Positions 32,987 to 41,382 of a stretch of DNA of 50,878 nucleotides are shown here, piece by piece. A program made the translations under genes and the position numbers. Below the pieces are notes generated by a model. That model was not told where the DNA came from. It did no database searches and was given only the letters and a program-made list of their open reading frames with translations. Position 1 is the first letter of the stretch. Every line of letters starts with the position of its first letter. The stretch comes from Acidobacteriota bacterium (GTDB lineage Bacteria; Acidobacteriota; Vicinamibacteria; Vicinamibacterales; UBA2999). The stretch spans positions 1-50,878 of the forward strand of contig JADZCN010000016.1 in assembly GCA_020851565.1 (NCBI GenBank), given 5' to 3'.

Positions 32987-33117
32987 GCGCACTCCGCACT
33001 CGCACTTCGGCACTCGCACGTCGGCACTCGCACTTCGGCACTCGCACTCGGCACTCGCACTCCGCACTCTGCACTCCGCACTCGCACTCAGCACCCCGCA
33101 CCCAGCACTCCGCACTC
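32987..33117 (-). repeat. right array of the S23 cassette: GCACTC words (inverted)
   Basis: GCACTCC/GCACTCG/CTTCGGCACTC words repeat about 18 times, the reverse complement of the left array's GAGTGC words. It starts seven bases after the S23 stop codon and ends about two bases from the stop codon of the phosphodiesterase-like gene. Confidence 0.92.
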
Positions 33118-33118
33118 T

Positions 33119-34879
33119 TCACCTTCCATAACTCGGAATGTACGTCACCGGCCGCTCCGCCGTGAACGCTGCGCGGAACAGCTCGGTCCGCGCGAAGCCC
33201 TCCATGTCGCGTCCCACCGGCAGGCCGAAGAAGTAGAGGATGGTGGGTGCAATGTCCACCACCGACGCGCGGCCGGGACGCCCAGGCTGCACCGGAGCCC
33301 CGTAGGCCAGCACGAAGCCGTCCGGCGCCCGCTCGTGCGTGCCGCTGATGGCGGCATTGCCGACCATCCGCTCGAGGAGGCGCTTCCCCACGCTGAGCGG
33401 CTCCATCCCGAACGATGACACCACCAGCAGCACGTCGTCGTCGCCCAGCCCCTGGAGGAACCGGCCGACCTGCGCGTCCAGGAAGCCGTAGTACTGCTCG
33501 AGAACCCGCCCGTAGCGGCGGCGCTCCTCGTCCGATACGTCGCCGAACGCCGACGGCGTGGCGTACCGGAGGAAATAGTGTCCCACCGCGTCGACGCCGG
33601 GAAATCGCACGGCGAGGAATCGCGGCGATGCGGCATCGAACACGTCCAGCATCGTTGCATGGACGCGATCCGCGATCACCGGCTCGGGATCGCTCCCCAT
33701 GTCGTAGTCGCCGGCGGGCGGGCCACCCATCACCGACACCAGCGCCACCGGGTCGGGCTCCGGCACCGACGCCAGGCTGGCGCGCGCCGACTCGAGCATG
33801 GATGGCGGCCACACCGCGGAGGGCCCATCCAGGTCGAGCGCGGGGCCGTCCATCCGGTGAAAGGCCTCGCTCACCAGAAAGCCGTGCACGGGGGCGGCGG
33901 GCTGCGTGAGCGGCCATCCGATCACGCCCACCGACACGCCCTGGTCGCTCAGGATGCGCCAGAGCGGCCGGGCGCCCAGGTCGTCGGCCGAGTGCGGCTC
34001 CTCCCAGAGGAATCCCAGCCTGACCAGCGCCTGCGCGAAGCAGTAGTCGGGCAACAGCGAAATGACCGGCGTCACGCCGAGCACGCGATACGAGGCCGAT
34101 GAACGCACGCCGTTCTGCATGGGGCCACGCCCCGTGGCGACCGCGCTCCACACGGTCTCGGCCTGGGTCGGGCGGAGCGTGGCCAGGTGCACGACTGCGC
34201 CGCCGTCGAAGATGCGGCCGAGGTTTGGCAGCCGGCCCTCGGCCACCGCCGGTGAGATGACGTCGAGCGAGGCGCCGTCGAGCATCAGCATCACGACGCG
34301 CCCGCTGACGGGGGCCGGGGTCACCGCGCTGACGACGGGCGCGGGCACGCGCGCGGGCAGCGGCGCGGCACGGGCCGGCCCGCGCAGCACCGTCGGCATC
34401 ACCACGGAGAGCACCGCGGTGAGCACGAGGATCGTGGCGCTCGACCGCCCGCCGCGCCGGCGCAGGTGAGCCAGCGCGATCATCAGGAACACCCCCGCCG
34501 CCGCCGACACGACGATGGCGCCCGCGGCCATCCGGCGGGTGGTCTCCACGTCGAGCTCGGGACCGAAACCGCGAAGGTTGAGCCACATCACGGTTGCGCC
34601 CCCGGCCGCCGCCATCGTCAACAGCCACGACAGCAGGCGAACACTGACCCACCCGGGCGAGAGCACCTCCACCGCCAGGATCTGTCGCAGGACGATGAGC
34701 GCATAGAAGATGACCGTGAGGTTGGCGCCGTAGGCCGCCCCCATCATCAGGGCGATGGGCGTCAGGGCCCCAGGGTCGATCGGATACTGCGGGTTGAGCT
34801 GGAGCATCACCACGGCGAGGTAGCCCGCGGCCAGGCCGCCGGCAATCACCGAGTTGGACAGCATCCGCAGGTACCGCAC
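33119..34879 (-). CDS. membrane-anchored alkaline-phosphatase-superfamily (type I phosphodiesterase-like) protein
   Basis: A 586-residue protein. Residues 1-180 hold about five membrane helices; the rest is an alkaline-phosphatase-like domain beginning VVMLMLDGASLDVISPAVAEG, with LPNLGRIFDGG, ETVWSAVATGRGPMQNGVRS and VRFPGVDAVGHYFLRY (metal ligands D and H). The usual S-D-H-G metal motif reads VVSSFGMEP here, so the second metal site looks altered; a later His (GTHERAPDG) is kept. It may act on a phosphoester or sulfate at the periplasmic face, or be a diverged subfamily; the substrate is unknown. Start GTG, with an ATG at residue 6 as alternative. Confidence 0.8.
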   Translation of the reverse strand: MRYLRMLSNSVIAGGLAAGYLAVVMLQLNPQYPIDPGALTPIALMMGAAYGANLTVIFYALIVLRQILAVEVLSPGWVSVRLLSWLLTMAAAGGATVMWLNLRGFGPELDVETTRRMAAGAIVVSAAAGVFLMIALAHLRRRGGRSSATILVLTAVLSVVMPTVLRGPARAAPLPARVPAPVVSAVTPAPVSGRVVMLMLDGASLDVISPAVAEGRLPNLGRIFDGGAVVHLATLRPTQAETVWSAVATGRGPMQNGVRSSASYRVLGVTPVISLLPDYCFAQALVRLGFLWEEPHSADDLGARPLWRILSDQGVSVGVIGWPLTQPAAPVHGFLVSEAFHRMDGPALDLDGPSAVWPPSMLESARASLASVPEPDPVALVSVMGGPPAGDYDMGSDPEPVIADRVHATMLDVFDAASPRFLAVRFPGVDAVGHYFLRYATPSAFGDVSDEERRRYGRVLEQYYGFLDAQVGRFLQGLGDDDVLLVVSSFGMEPLSVGKRLLERMVGNAAISGTHERAPDGFVLAYGAPVQPGRPGRASVVDIAPTILYFFGLPVGRDMEGFARTELFRAAFTAERPVTYIPSYGR

Positions 34880-34937
34880 GGCCGGATCGTACAGGAACGC
34901 GACGGGAGGCGTGAGCTAATCGCGGCGGGAGGGGCCC

Positions 34938-34964
34938 TCGCACCCGTTCGCACCCGCCCGCACC
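34938..34964 (-). repeat. short 10-bp GGTGCG array
   Basis: On the minus strand GGTGCGGGCG, GGTGCGAACG and GGTGCGAGGG follow each other, the same two unit types as at 6341-6467 and 14013-14089. It directly abuts the TATACT box of pyrK. Confidence 0.85.
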
Positions 34965-34970
34965 TATACT
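34965..34970 (+). promoter_or_regulatory. -10-like box TATACT, possible leaderless start of pyrK
   Basis: TATACT is followed by GAGAGG and then the ATG, so the start codon lies seven bases after the box and GAGAGG is too close to act as a ribosome-binding site. The 10-bp array occupies the -35 side. Confidence 0.5.
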
Positions 34971-34976
34971 GAGAGG

Positions 34977-35789
34977 ATGCCTCCCATCGATGTCGACGCG
35001 ACCGTGATCGCCAACCGGCGGCTGTCGCGCGACTACAACGTGCTCACGCTCTCGGCCGCCGAGGTCGGCGCGCGCACCCGGGCGGGCCAGTTCGTCATGG
35101 TGCGTCCGGCCGGCATGACCGAAACGCTGTTGCGCCGGCCCTTCTCCATCTTCGAGGTCGTGCGCGACGGGCACGGCACCCCCACCGCCATCACCATCCT
35201 CAACAAGCGCGCGGGCCGCACCACGAACCGCCTCTACGAGGCCGAGCCGGGGGAGCACATCGCCTGCCTGGGTCCGCTGGGCCGTCCGTTCACACCCGTC
35301 GCGGCCCCCACCGAGGCCGTGATGGTGGCGGGCGGCGTGGGGCTGGCGCCTTTCGCAACGCTCGCTGAGGCGCTGGCCGGCGCCGGCACGCCCAGCACGC
35401 TGTTCTACGGCGCGCGATCGGGCCAGGAGCTCTTCCACCTCGACTTCTTCGAGCGCCTGGGAGTCACGCTCGTCCTCGCCACCGAGGACGGATCGCGCGG
35501 CGAGCGCGGCCGCGTCACCCAGCCGCTGGACCGGGCCCTGGCGGCGCGCACGCGGGGCAGCACGATGATTTACGCGTGCGGGCCCGAGCCCATGCTGGCC
35601 GCGGTGGCCGAGGTGGCCGGGCGCCATGGGCAACCCTGCGAAGTCTCGGTCGAGCGGACCATGGGATGCGGCCTGGGCGGCTGCTACAGCTGTGTCATCA
35701 AGGTGAAGCACGGCGCCGAACCTGCGCATTTCGTGCGCTCGTGCATTTCCGGCCCCGTCTTCGACGGCGCCGAGATCGTGTGGGACTGA
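34977..35789 (+). CDS. pyrK: dihydroorotate dehydrogenase electron-transfer subunit
   Basis: A 270-residue iron-sulfur flavoprotein that passes electrons from PyrD to NAD. FAD-binding RRPFSIFEV (about residue 52), NAD-binding VAGGVGLAPFATL and YACGPEPMLAAV, and 2Fe-2S cysteines in MGCGLGGCYSC plus a later RSC are all present. It overlaps pyrD by one base (TGATG), as expected for the heterotetrameric class 1B enzyme. Confidence 0.96.
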   Translation: MPPIDVDATVIANRRLSRDYNVLTLSAAEVGARTRAGQFVMVRPAGMTETLLRRPFSIFEVVRDGHGTPTAITILNKRAGRTTNRLYEAEPGEHIACLGPLGRPFTPVAAPTEAVMVAGGVGLAPFATLAEALAGAGTPSTLFYGARSGQELFHLDFFERLGVTLVLATEDGSRGERGRVTQPLDRALAARTRGSTMIYACGPEPMLAAVAEVAGRHGQPCEVSVERTMGCGLGGCYSCVIKVKHGAEPAHFVRSCISGPVFDGAEIVWD

Positions 35790-36727
35790 TGGCGAAGGAC
35801 CTTTCCGTCCGCATCGGATCGCTGGAACTGCCCAACCCGCTCATCGCCGCCAGCGGATGCTTCGGGTACGGCCTCGAGTACGACGAGATCGTAGACCTGT
35901 CGGCGCTCGGGGGCGTGTGCGTCAAGGGATTGTTCATGACCGAGCGCGAGGGACACCCGCCCCCGCGCATCGTCGAAACCCCCGCCGGCATGATCAACGC
36001 GATCGGCCTGCAGGGCATCGGGGTGCACCGCTTCGTGAAGGAGAAGCTGCCGCTGCTCCGCGAGCGCGGCGCGCGTGTCTTCGTCAACGTGTGCGGCACC
36101 ACGGTGGACGAGTACGTCGAGGTGAGCAAGGTGCTCAGCCAGGCCGAGGGCGTCTCGGCCCTCGAGCTGAACATCTCGTGCCCCAACATCAAGGAGGGCG
36201 GCATCCAGTTCGGGTGCAGCCTCGTCGGCACCGGCGCGGTGGTGTCGGCCGTCCGCAAGGCCACGCACCTGCCGGTCATCCCCAAGCTCACGCCCAACGT
36301 GACCGACGTCCCGTCGTTCGCGCGCGCCGCCGAGGACGCGGGCGCCGACGCGGTGTCCCTGGTGAACACCTTCCTGGCGATGGCCATCGACGTCGAGACC
36401 CGCCGGCCCACCATCACGAACGTCCTGGGCGGCCTGAGCGGGCCCGCCATCAGGCCCATCGCGGTCCGCATGGTCTGGGAGTGCGCGCAGGAGGTGAAGA
36501 TCCCGATCATCGGGATGGGCGGCATCACCAACGCCCGCGACACGCTGGAGTTCATGCTCGCGGGAGCCACCGCCGTGCAGATTGGCACGGCCAACTTCGC
36601 GGATCCCTTCGTCTGGTCGAAGGTCCTGGCCGGGCTCGAGGACTACCTCGAGCGCCACCGCATCGACCGGCTCTCCGACCTCATCGGGGCGTTCGACCCC
36701 ACGCCCCCTAAGGCGGTGCACGCATGA
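35789..36727 (+). CDS. pyrD: dihydroorotate dehydrogenase, class 1B catalytic subunit
   Basis: A 312-residue FMN enzyme oxidising dihydroorotate to orotate. [20 protein letters not shown], the class 1B active-site cysteine in [13 protein letters not shown], and [30 protein letters not shown] are diagnostic. The ATG overlaps the pyrK stop; the 3' end overlaps pyrF by four bases (ATGA). Confidence 0.97.
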   Translation: MAKDLSVRIGSLELPNPLIAASGCFGYGLEYDEIVDLSALGGVCVKGLFMTEREGHPPPRIVETPAGMINAIGLQGIGVHRFVKEKLPLLRERGARVFVNVCGTTVDEYVEVSKVLSQAEGVSALELNISCPNIKEGGIQFGCSLVGTGAVVSAVRKATHLPVIPKLTPNVTDVPSFARAAEDAGADAVSLVNTFLAMAIDVETRRPTITNVLGGLSGPAIRPIAVRMVWECAQEVKIPIIGMGGITNARDTLEFMLAGATAVQIGTANFADPFVWSKVLAGLEDYLERHRIDRLSDLIGAFDPTPPKAVHA

Positions 36728-37428
36728 ACCGGATTCTCGTCGCGCTCGACGTGGACTCGCGGGCGAAAGCGCTCGACCTGGCCAACACGCTCCGTGGCGC
36801 CGTCGCCGGCTACAAGATAGGCAAGCAGCTCTTCACGGCCGAGGGCCCGGACATCGTGCGGGCGCTCGCCTCGCGCGGGGACCGCGTGTTCCTCGACCTG
36901 AAGTTCCACGATATCCCGAACACCGTGGCCGGGGCCGTCTCCTCCGCCGTCGCAACCGGCGCTTGGATGGTCAACGTGCACGCGTCGGGCGGCACGGCCA
37001 TGATGCGCGCCGCCGCGGAGGCGGCGACGAAGGCGGCGGCAACGCTCGGTACTGCGCGCCCGCTCGTGATTGGGGTGACCGTGCTCACGAGCATGGACGA
37101 GGCGGCGCTGGCAGAGGTCGGCACCTCGCGACCTGTCATGGAGCAGGTGGTGCACCTGGCCACGCTTGCGAAGGGTGCGGGGCTGGACGGCGTCGTGGCG
37201 TCGCCGCTGGAGATCGCGGCCATCCGCGCCGCCTGCGGACCGGACTTCATCATCGTCACGCCGGGCATCCGGCCCGCCGGGCAGGCGGGCCGGGACGATC
37301 AGGCGCGCACGCTGACGCCCGCGGAGGCAGTGGCGGCCGGGGCCACCTACCTCGTCGTTGGCCGGCCCATCACGGCCGCAGCGGACCCCAGGGCCGCCGC
37401 CCAGGCCATCGCGGCCGAAACGGCCTGA
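36724..37428 (+). CDS. pyrF: orotidine 5'-phosphate decarboxylase
   Basis: A 234-residue TIM-barrel enzyme making UMP. The catalytic Lys-Asp array is in [13 protein letters not shown] (about residues 57-69), with ILVALDVDS at the N-terminus and [11 protein letters not shown] late. Last of the pyrK-pyrD-pyrF unit; a strong terminator follows 28 bases later. Confidence 0.97.
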   Translation: MNRILVALDVDSRAKALDLANTLRGAVAGYKIGKQLFTAEGPDIVRALASRGDRVFLDLKFHDIPNTVAGAVSSAVATGAWMVNVHASGGTAMMRAAAEAATKAAATLGTARPLVIGVTVLTSMDEAALAEVGTSRPVMEQVVHLATLAKGAGLDGVVASPLEIAAIRAACGPDFIIVTPGIRPAGQAGRDDQARTLTPAEAVAAGATYLVVGRPITAAADPRAAAQAIAAETA

Positions 37429-37456
37429 CCCGAACAGCGAAGACGGCGAAAGGACA

Positions 37457-37488
37457 AAGGGCCGGGTCCCGCGAGGGGCCCGGCCCTT
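37457..37488. terminator. strong hairpin between pyrF and pal, possibly bidirectional
   Basis: AAGGGCCGGG pairs with CCCGGCCCTT, extended by a T-G pair and CCC/GGG to about 14 pairs with a GCGA tetraloop. CTTC follows on the plus strand and TTTGTCCTTTC on the minus strand, so it can end both pyrF and pal transcripts. Confidence 0.8.
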
Positions 37489-37502
37489 CTTCATGCACTT
37501 GC

Positions 37503-37524
37503 CGCCGGGACCGAGGTCCCGGCG
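37503..37524. repeat. perfect palindromic hairpin
   Basis: A 9-bp stem CGCCGGGAC/GTCCCGGCG encloses a CGAG loop. It lies between the pyrF terminator and the REP-like element; its role is unknown. Confidence 0.7.
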
Positions 37525-37543
37525 ATCCTTTCGCGCCGCCTTC

Positions 37544-37574
37544 GGTACGGAGTGCCGGGGCTTCAGCCCCGGCG
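37544..37574 (+). repeat. REP-like palindromic element, copy 1
   Basis: GGTACGGAG is followed by a hairpin of stem GCCGGGGC/GCCCCGGC and loop TTCA. A second copy with the same GGTACGGAG head lies at 46771-46801 on the other strand; 28 of 31 positions agree and the stem differences compensate each other. It ends nine bases from the pal stop codon. Confidence 0.75.
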
Positions 37575-37582
37575 TCCTGGCG

Positions 37583-38152
37583 TCACTTCGCGGTGAAGAC
37601 GAAGTGGCCGCGGCGGTTCTGCTGCCAGCAGGTCTCGTTCGACTCGGTGCAGAAGGGCGACTCCTTACCCTTCGACACGACATCGATCCGATCGGCGGCG
37701 ATGCCGAGGCCGACCAGGTACTCCTTGACGGCGTTCGCGCGCCGCGTGCCGAGCCCGAGGTTGTACTCCGCGGTGCCGCGTTCGTCGCAGTGTCCCTCGA
37801 TGTTGATCCGGGTGCTCGTCCAGCGCTTCAGGAACTCCGCGTTCTTCGCCAGCGCGGCGCGGGCATCGTCGCGGATGCTGGACTTGTCGAAGTCGAAGAA
37901 CACGTCGCCCAGCGGCCGCTCGGCATTGAGCTGGTCCAGCGTCTTCTGCCCGAAGATCTGCTCCTCGGTGAGCGGCGCGGGAGCCGGCGGTGGCGGCGGC
38001 GGTGGCGGCGGTGGTGGCGGTGGCGGCGGCGCGGGCGCAGCCGGCGGTGGCGCGGGTGGTGGTGGCGCGGGGGGCGGGTTCTTCGCGCACGCGGCCGCGC
38101 CGATCGACAGCACGAGAGCGAGCGATGTGATCTGAAGGGTCCGTCGGATCAT
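37583..38152 (-). CDS. pal: peptidoglycan-associated lipoprotein (Pal/OmpA family)
   Basis: A 189-residue lipoprotein. Lipobox GAAAC with Cys22 is followed by a proline/alanine linker (about residues 26-62) containing an uninterrupted run of 15 prolines. The OmpA-like peptidoglycan-binding domain follows (about 85-189), with INIEGHCDERGTAEYN and the RRANAVKEYL helix. It tethers the outer membrane to the cell wall. The Tol genes are not in the window. The polyproline run implies dependence on elongation factor P. The C-terminal CTESNETCWQQNRRGHFVF contains two cysteines, probably a disulfide. Confidence 0.93.
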   Translation of the reverse strand: MIRRTLQITSLALVLSIGAAACAKNPPPAPPPPAPPPAAPAPPPPPPPPPPPPPPPAPAPLTEEQIFGQKTLDQLNAERPLGDVFFDFDKSSIRDDARAALAKNAEFLKRWTSTRINIEGHCDERGTAEYNLGLGTRRANAVKEYLVGLGIAADRIDVVSKGKESPFCTESNETCWQQNRRGHFVFTAK

Positions 38153-38185
38153 GCGAGCGAGAATACGGCGTGTTTTCCAGCGGTG

Positions 38186-40510
38186 TCAACGCAAACCGAC
38201 CGGATTGATTGAAATATCGAAGATGCGCAGGCCCAACCGGCGACGATCCGAACCGCCTCCGCGCTCGGCGGGCACGAAGGTTTGTGCAGTTTCGATCGTG
38301 ATGGTGCCACCGGAGGCCTCGAGGGCGTCGAGCGGCACGTCGAACGCCCAGTGCGCACCCGCGCCGATGGCCGAGGTCGCGAGCTCACGACCGCCGGCCA
38401 GGGCCTTCACCTGGCTGGGGCCGTCGAAATATGTCAGCGGAGATTCGATTTCGAAATCGACGCGCACGGCGGTCGTCGCGCCGAGCAGGCGCAGCGTGGC
38501 GCGCTCGCTCGTCCAGTGCCAGATGCCCAGCCGCGGCGTGTACTCGGCCTCGTGCCAGCCCTCGTCGAGCCCCCACATCAGTGTGTCGTACGGCTGCAGA
38601 TCGAACTGCTCGATGGCCGTCGGAATCGAGGCCCCGCCGGATGCTGCGGCCGATTGCAGGGTGAGCGACGCGAAACGCCCGGCGCCCGTGAGCGTGCCCG
38701 CCGGGAGGTCGACCGTGCGCAGGAAGAAGCCGGGCGCCGCGTCCCACGCCTCGATCGGCCGCCCGTCGATGGCCAGCGTGAAGCGCGCGGGCGGGTCGCC
38801 AGCCCCCGCGAGATTACGGCCGCCGATGATCGCGCGCTGGGCCTGCGGATCGCGCCGCACGCGCGCGACGATCGGTCCCAGGTGCGGCCCGCGCCCCATC
38901 AACCGCGCCATGCCCGCCGTCTCCGGCGTCAGCGACCACCCTTCTTCCGCGAACCACCGTGGCGGCACCATGCGCACCCAGTCCACGGCCGCCGGACGCA
39001 TGTCGCCGAAGATGCGTCGCGAAGCGGGCGCCCAGCGGATCGGCAGCACGTCCCGACGGCTCTGCGGATCGAAGAGCGCCAGGTCGGTGCGGCGAGGATC
39101 CGCGAGGAACCACACCGGGCCCGCCTGATGGTCCCTCCAGAACGCAGCCAGCTCGAGCCACTCGCGGCGGGGAGGCGATGGCAGCACCGGCGTCACGTCG
39201 ACGCGCTCGGCCTGCAGCGGCCGCTGGAACGTCTGGTGCATGGCCAGCGCCGCAGGTGGTGCGGCCGCGGCCTCGGCATTCATCGCCGCGACCACCCGAA
39301 CGGCGGGCGCGGGCTGCGCGGCGTACTCGACCAGTGTCGGCGCCGACAGCGCGACGGCCCACAACGTGAGCACGGCCGCCACCGGCGCCACCGCGCGCGC
39401 GGACACGAAGCCCGCCCCGCGCACGGCGAGGTAGGACACCACCGGCACGAGCGGCGTCGCGTAGCGCGTGAAGGCCGTGTCCTGGAACAGCAGGTGGAAC
39501 ACCAGGTACGGCAGGCTCGTGCCGGCGACGACCGCCAGCGTGCGGCGCTCGCGGACGACGAGGCCCAGGGCGCCGGCGGCGGCCAGCGCCAGCACGACCG
39601 ACGCGAGCGGCACCGAGTCCCACGGATCCACGAACGTGTGGACCAGCGCCATCGCCACGAGGCGCGGCGCCGGGTTCGTGTAGAGCATCTCGCCGCTGGC
39701 GAAGTCCTCGCCGGCCTGAGTGCCAAGCGCGGCCAGGTACGGTCCCAGCCCGCCGCTTGCGATCAGCAGCGGCACGGCCCAGGCCAGCGCGCCGATGGCA
39801 AACGTCATCGTCGCGCCGATGATGGCGCCCGCCACGCCCCTGCCGATGCGATCGACGAGCACGACGCCGAGGAGCGGCACCGTATACCAGAGCGTCTGCG
39901 TGCGCAGGCCCACGGCCAGCCCCGCGATGAGGGCGCCCAGGACGATCATGCGCCCCGACGCGGCCAGCGTCTCGGGCGACATCCGCGAGTCGCCATCGCC
40001 CGGCGTCGTCTGCCACCACCACGCGGTCAGGAGGCACGCCTGCGCGGCCAGTGCGAGCGCGAGGCCCGGCAGGTCGCTCATGGGCCGGATGGTGAGCGCC
40101 CATACCATCGGACACGTGAGCGTGAGCGCCGTGGCGGCCAGCGCCGGGGTGTCGAGCGTGTGCCAGGGGGGCGATTCCGCGCGAACGGCGCGGGGCGCGG
40201 CAAACACGCGGTACAGCAGGAACGTCGAGGCGAGGGCGGCCAGCAGGGAAAGGATCGACAGCGCGCGCGCCTCGATGGCGGACCGGCCGTCATCTCCGGC
40301 GAGGGGCGCCGTCACCGCGGCAACGGCCTTCCCCAGCGCGATGTAGACGGGATAGCCCGGCGGGTGCGGGCGGTGATCGGCCACGTCGAAATCGCGCAGG
40401 CCGAGCGCGAAGTTCACCGAATCGATGTCCTCGAGGCTAGTGGCGATGAACGGCAGATGGGCCAGCCCGACGGCCACGGCCAGCGCGACGAGCGCGCGGC
40501 GCGGGCTCAC
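38186..40510 (-). CDS. multi-pass membrane protein, GT-C-type glycosyltransferase-like
   Basis: A 774-residue protein. Residues 1-400 hold about ten membrane helices with an acidic motif in the first loop (TSLEDIDSVNFALGLRDFD) and HPPGYPVYIALGKA, both typical of GT-C enzymes that use lipid-linked sugars (DUF2723-like). Residues about 430-774 are a soluble, beta-rich periplasmic domain with no recognised motif. It probably transfers a sugar from a polyprenyl phosphate at the periplasmic face. The GTG at 40510 overlaps the larE stop (GTGA). Donor and acceptor are unknown. Confidence 0.78.
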   Translation of the reverse strand: MSPRRALVALAVAVGLAHLPFIATSLEDIDSVNFALGLRDFDVADHRPHPPGYPVYIALGKAVAAVTAPLAGDDGRSAIEARALSILSLLAALASTFLLYRVFAAPRAVRAESPPWHTLDTPALAATALTLTCPMVWALTIRPMSDLPGLALALAAQACLLTAWWWQTTPGDGDSRMSPETLAASGRMIVLGALIAGLAVGLRTQTLWYTVPLLGVVLVDRIGRGVAGAIIGATMTFAIGALAWAVPLLIASGGLGPYLAALGTQAGEDFASGEMLYTNPAPRLVAMALVHTFVDPWDSVPLASVVLALAAAGALGLVVRERRTLAVVAGTSLPYLVFHLLFQDTAFTRYATPLVPVVSYLAVRGAGFVSARAVAPVAAVLTLWAVALSAPTLVEYAAQPAPAVRVVAAMNAEAAAAPPAALAMHQTFQRPLQAERVDVTPVLPSPPRREWLELAAFWRDHQAGPVWFLADPRRTDLALFDPQSRRDVLPIRWAPASRRIFGDMRPAAVDWVRMVPPRWFAEEGWSLTPETAGMARLMGRGPHLGPIVARVRRDPQAQRAIIGGRNLAGAGDPPARFTLAIDGRPIEAWDAAPGFFLRTVDLPAGTLTGAGRFASLTLQSAAASGGASIPTAIEQFDLQPYDTLMWGLDEGWHEAEYTPRLGIWHWTSERATLRLLGATTAVRVDFEIESPLTYFDGPSQVKALAGGRELATSAIGAGAHWAFDVPLDALEASGGTITIETAQTFVPAERGGGSDRRRLGLRIFDISINPVGLR

Positions 40511-41382
40511 GGCACGGGCCGCAGGCTGAGCGCCTCGTTGAGGCTGCCCAGCCGGTAGCCCTGCAGATCCAGGCTCACGTACTGGTAGCCCAGCGCCTTC
40601 AGGGCCGCGACGAGGCGCTCGTTGACGCCGGGCTCGAGCGCGCGCGCCATCTCGCCGCGCGCGATCTCCAGGCGAGCCGTGACGTCGTGGTGGCGCACGC
40701 GGAACACGCGGAAACCCAGGGCCCGCACCGCCTCTTCGGCACGCTCGATCTGCCGCAGCTTCTCGCGCGTGACCTCGCTGCCGTACGGGATGCGGGACGA
40801 GAGGCACGCCGAGGCGGGCTCGTCCCACGTGCTCATGCCGGCGCGTCGCGCCAGCTCGCGGATCTCGTCCTTGGTGAGGTCCGCGTCGTCCAGGGGGCTC
40901 AGCACACCGTGCTCGCGCGCCGCCTGCCGGCCCGGACGGTAGTCGCCGCGGTCGTCGGCGTTGTTGCCGTCCACGACGTGCGCGAATCCCCGCGCTCGAG
41001 CCGCCTCGGTGAGGTGCACGTACAGCTCGTCCTTGCAGAAGTAGCAGCGGTTGGACGGGTTGGCCCGGTACTCGGGGCGATCGATCTCCCCGGTCTCGAT
41101 GAACTCGTGTCGAAGCGAGAATTCGCGGGCCACGCGCAGGGCCAGCTGCCGGTGTGTCTCGGGGTAGCTGGCGCTGGCGGCCGTGATGGCGAGTGCACGA
41201 GGCCCCAGGACACGGGCCGCGGTCACGGCCAGGAAGGCGCTATCGATCCCCCCGCTGAACGCGACGATGACGGAACCGAGATCGGCGAGCCGGGACTCGA
41301 GACGGGCGGCCTTCAGGCCGACGGCGTCAGTCTTCGTCGTCGAGGTCGTCGTCCTCGTCCTCGTCTTCGTCGAGATCCTCAT
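40507..41382 (-). CDS. larE: LarE-type ATP-dependent sacrificial sulfur transferase
   Basis: About 291 residues of the PP-loop family. VIVAFSGGIDSAFLA is the ATP-binding loop; NRCYFCKDELY carries the sacrificial cysteine; DGNNADDRGDYRPGRQAARE and DEPASACLSSRIPYG are LarE signatures. It supplies sulfur for the nickel-pincer cofactor of lactate racemase and relatives. No larA, larB or larC is nearby. The start is uncertain: no ATG, GTG or TTG lies in frame just before the conserved part, and the nearest ATG (41382) is inside the acidic tail of the upstream gene in the +1 frame. Reinitiation or frameshifting are possible. Confidence 0.85.
   Translation of the reverse strand: MRISTKTRTRTTTSTTKTDAVGLKAARLESRLADLGSVIVAFSGGIDSAFLAVTAARVLGPRALAITAASASYPETHRQLALRVAREFSLRHEFIETGEIDRPEYRANPSNRCYFCKDELYVHLTEAARARGFAHVVDGNNADDRGDYRPGRQAAREHGVLSPLDDADLTKDEIRELARRAGMSTWDEPASACLSSRIPYGSEVTREKLRQIERAEEAVRALGFRVFRVRHHDVTARLEIARGEMARALEPGVNERLVAALKALGYQYVSLDLQGYRLGSLNEALSLRPVP

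Larger units (their letters stand above)
32417..33117. other. candidate cassette: S23 gene flanked by inverted word arrays
   Basis: A roughly 700-base block consists of a GAGTGC array, one small gene on the plus strand, and a GCACTC array (reverse orientation). The left edge meets the pyrR promoter and the right edge meets the stop codon of a minus-strand gene within two bases. No target-site duplication is obvious, and no transposase or reverse transcriptase is present. Mobility is inference from layout only. Confidence 0.45.

Noticed and set aside
32417..33117. CRISPR array
   Set aside because: Units are contiguous or separated by one or two bases with no unique spacers, and no cas gene is present.
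32643..35729. 1028-codon minus-strand frame spanning the S23 gene, the phosphodiesterase-like gene and pyrK
   Set aside because: It crosses three well-supported genes and the repeat arrays, and reads as low-complexity Arg/Ala sequence; a GC-driven artefact.
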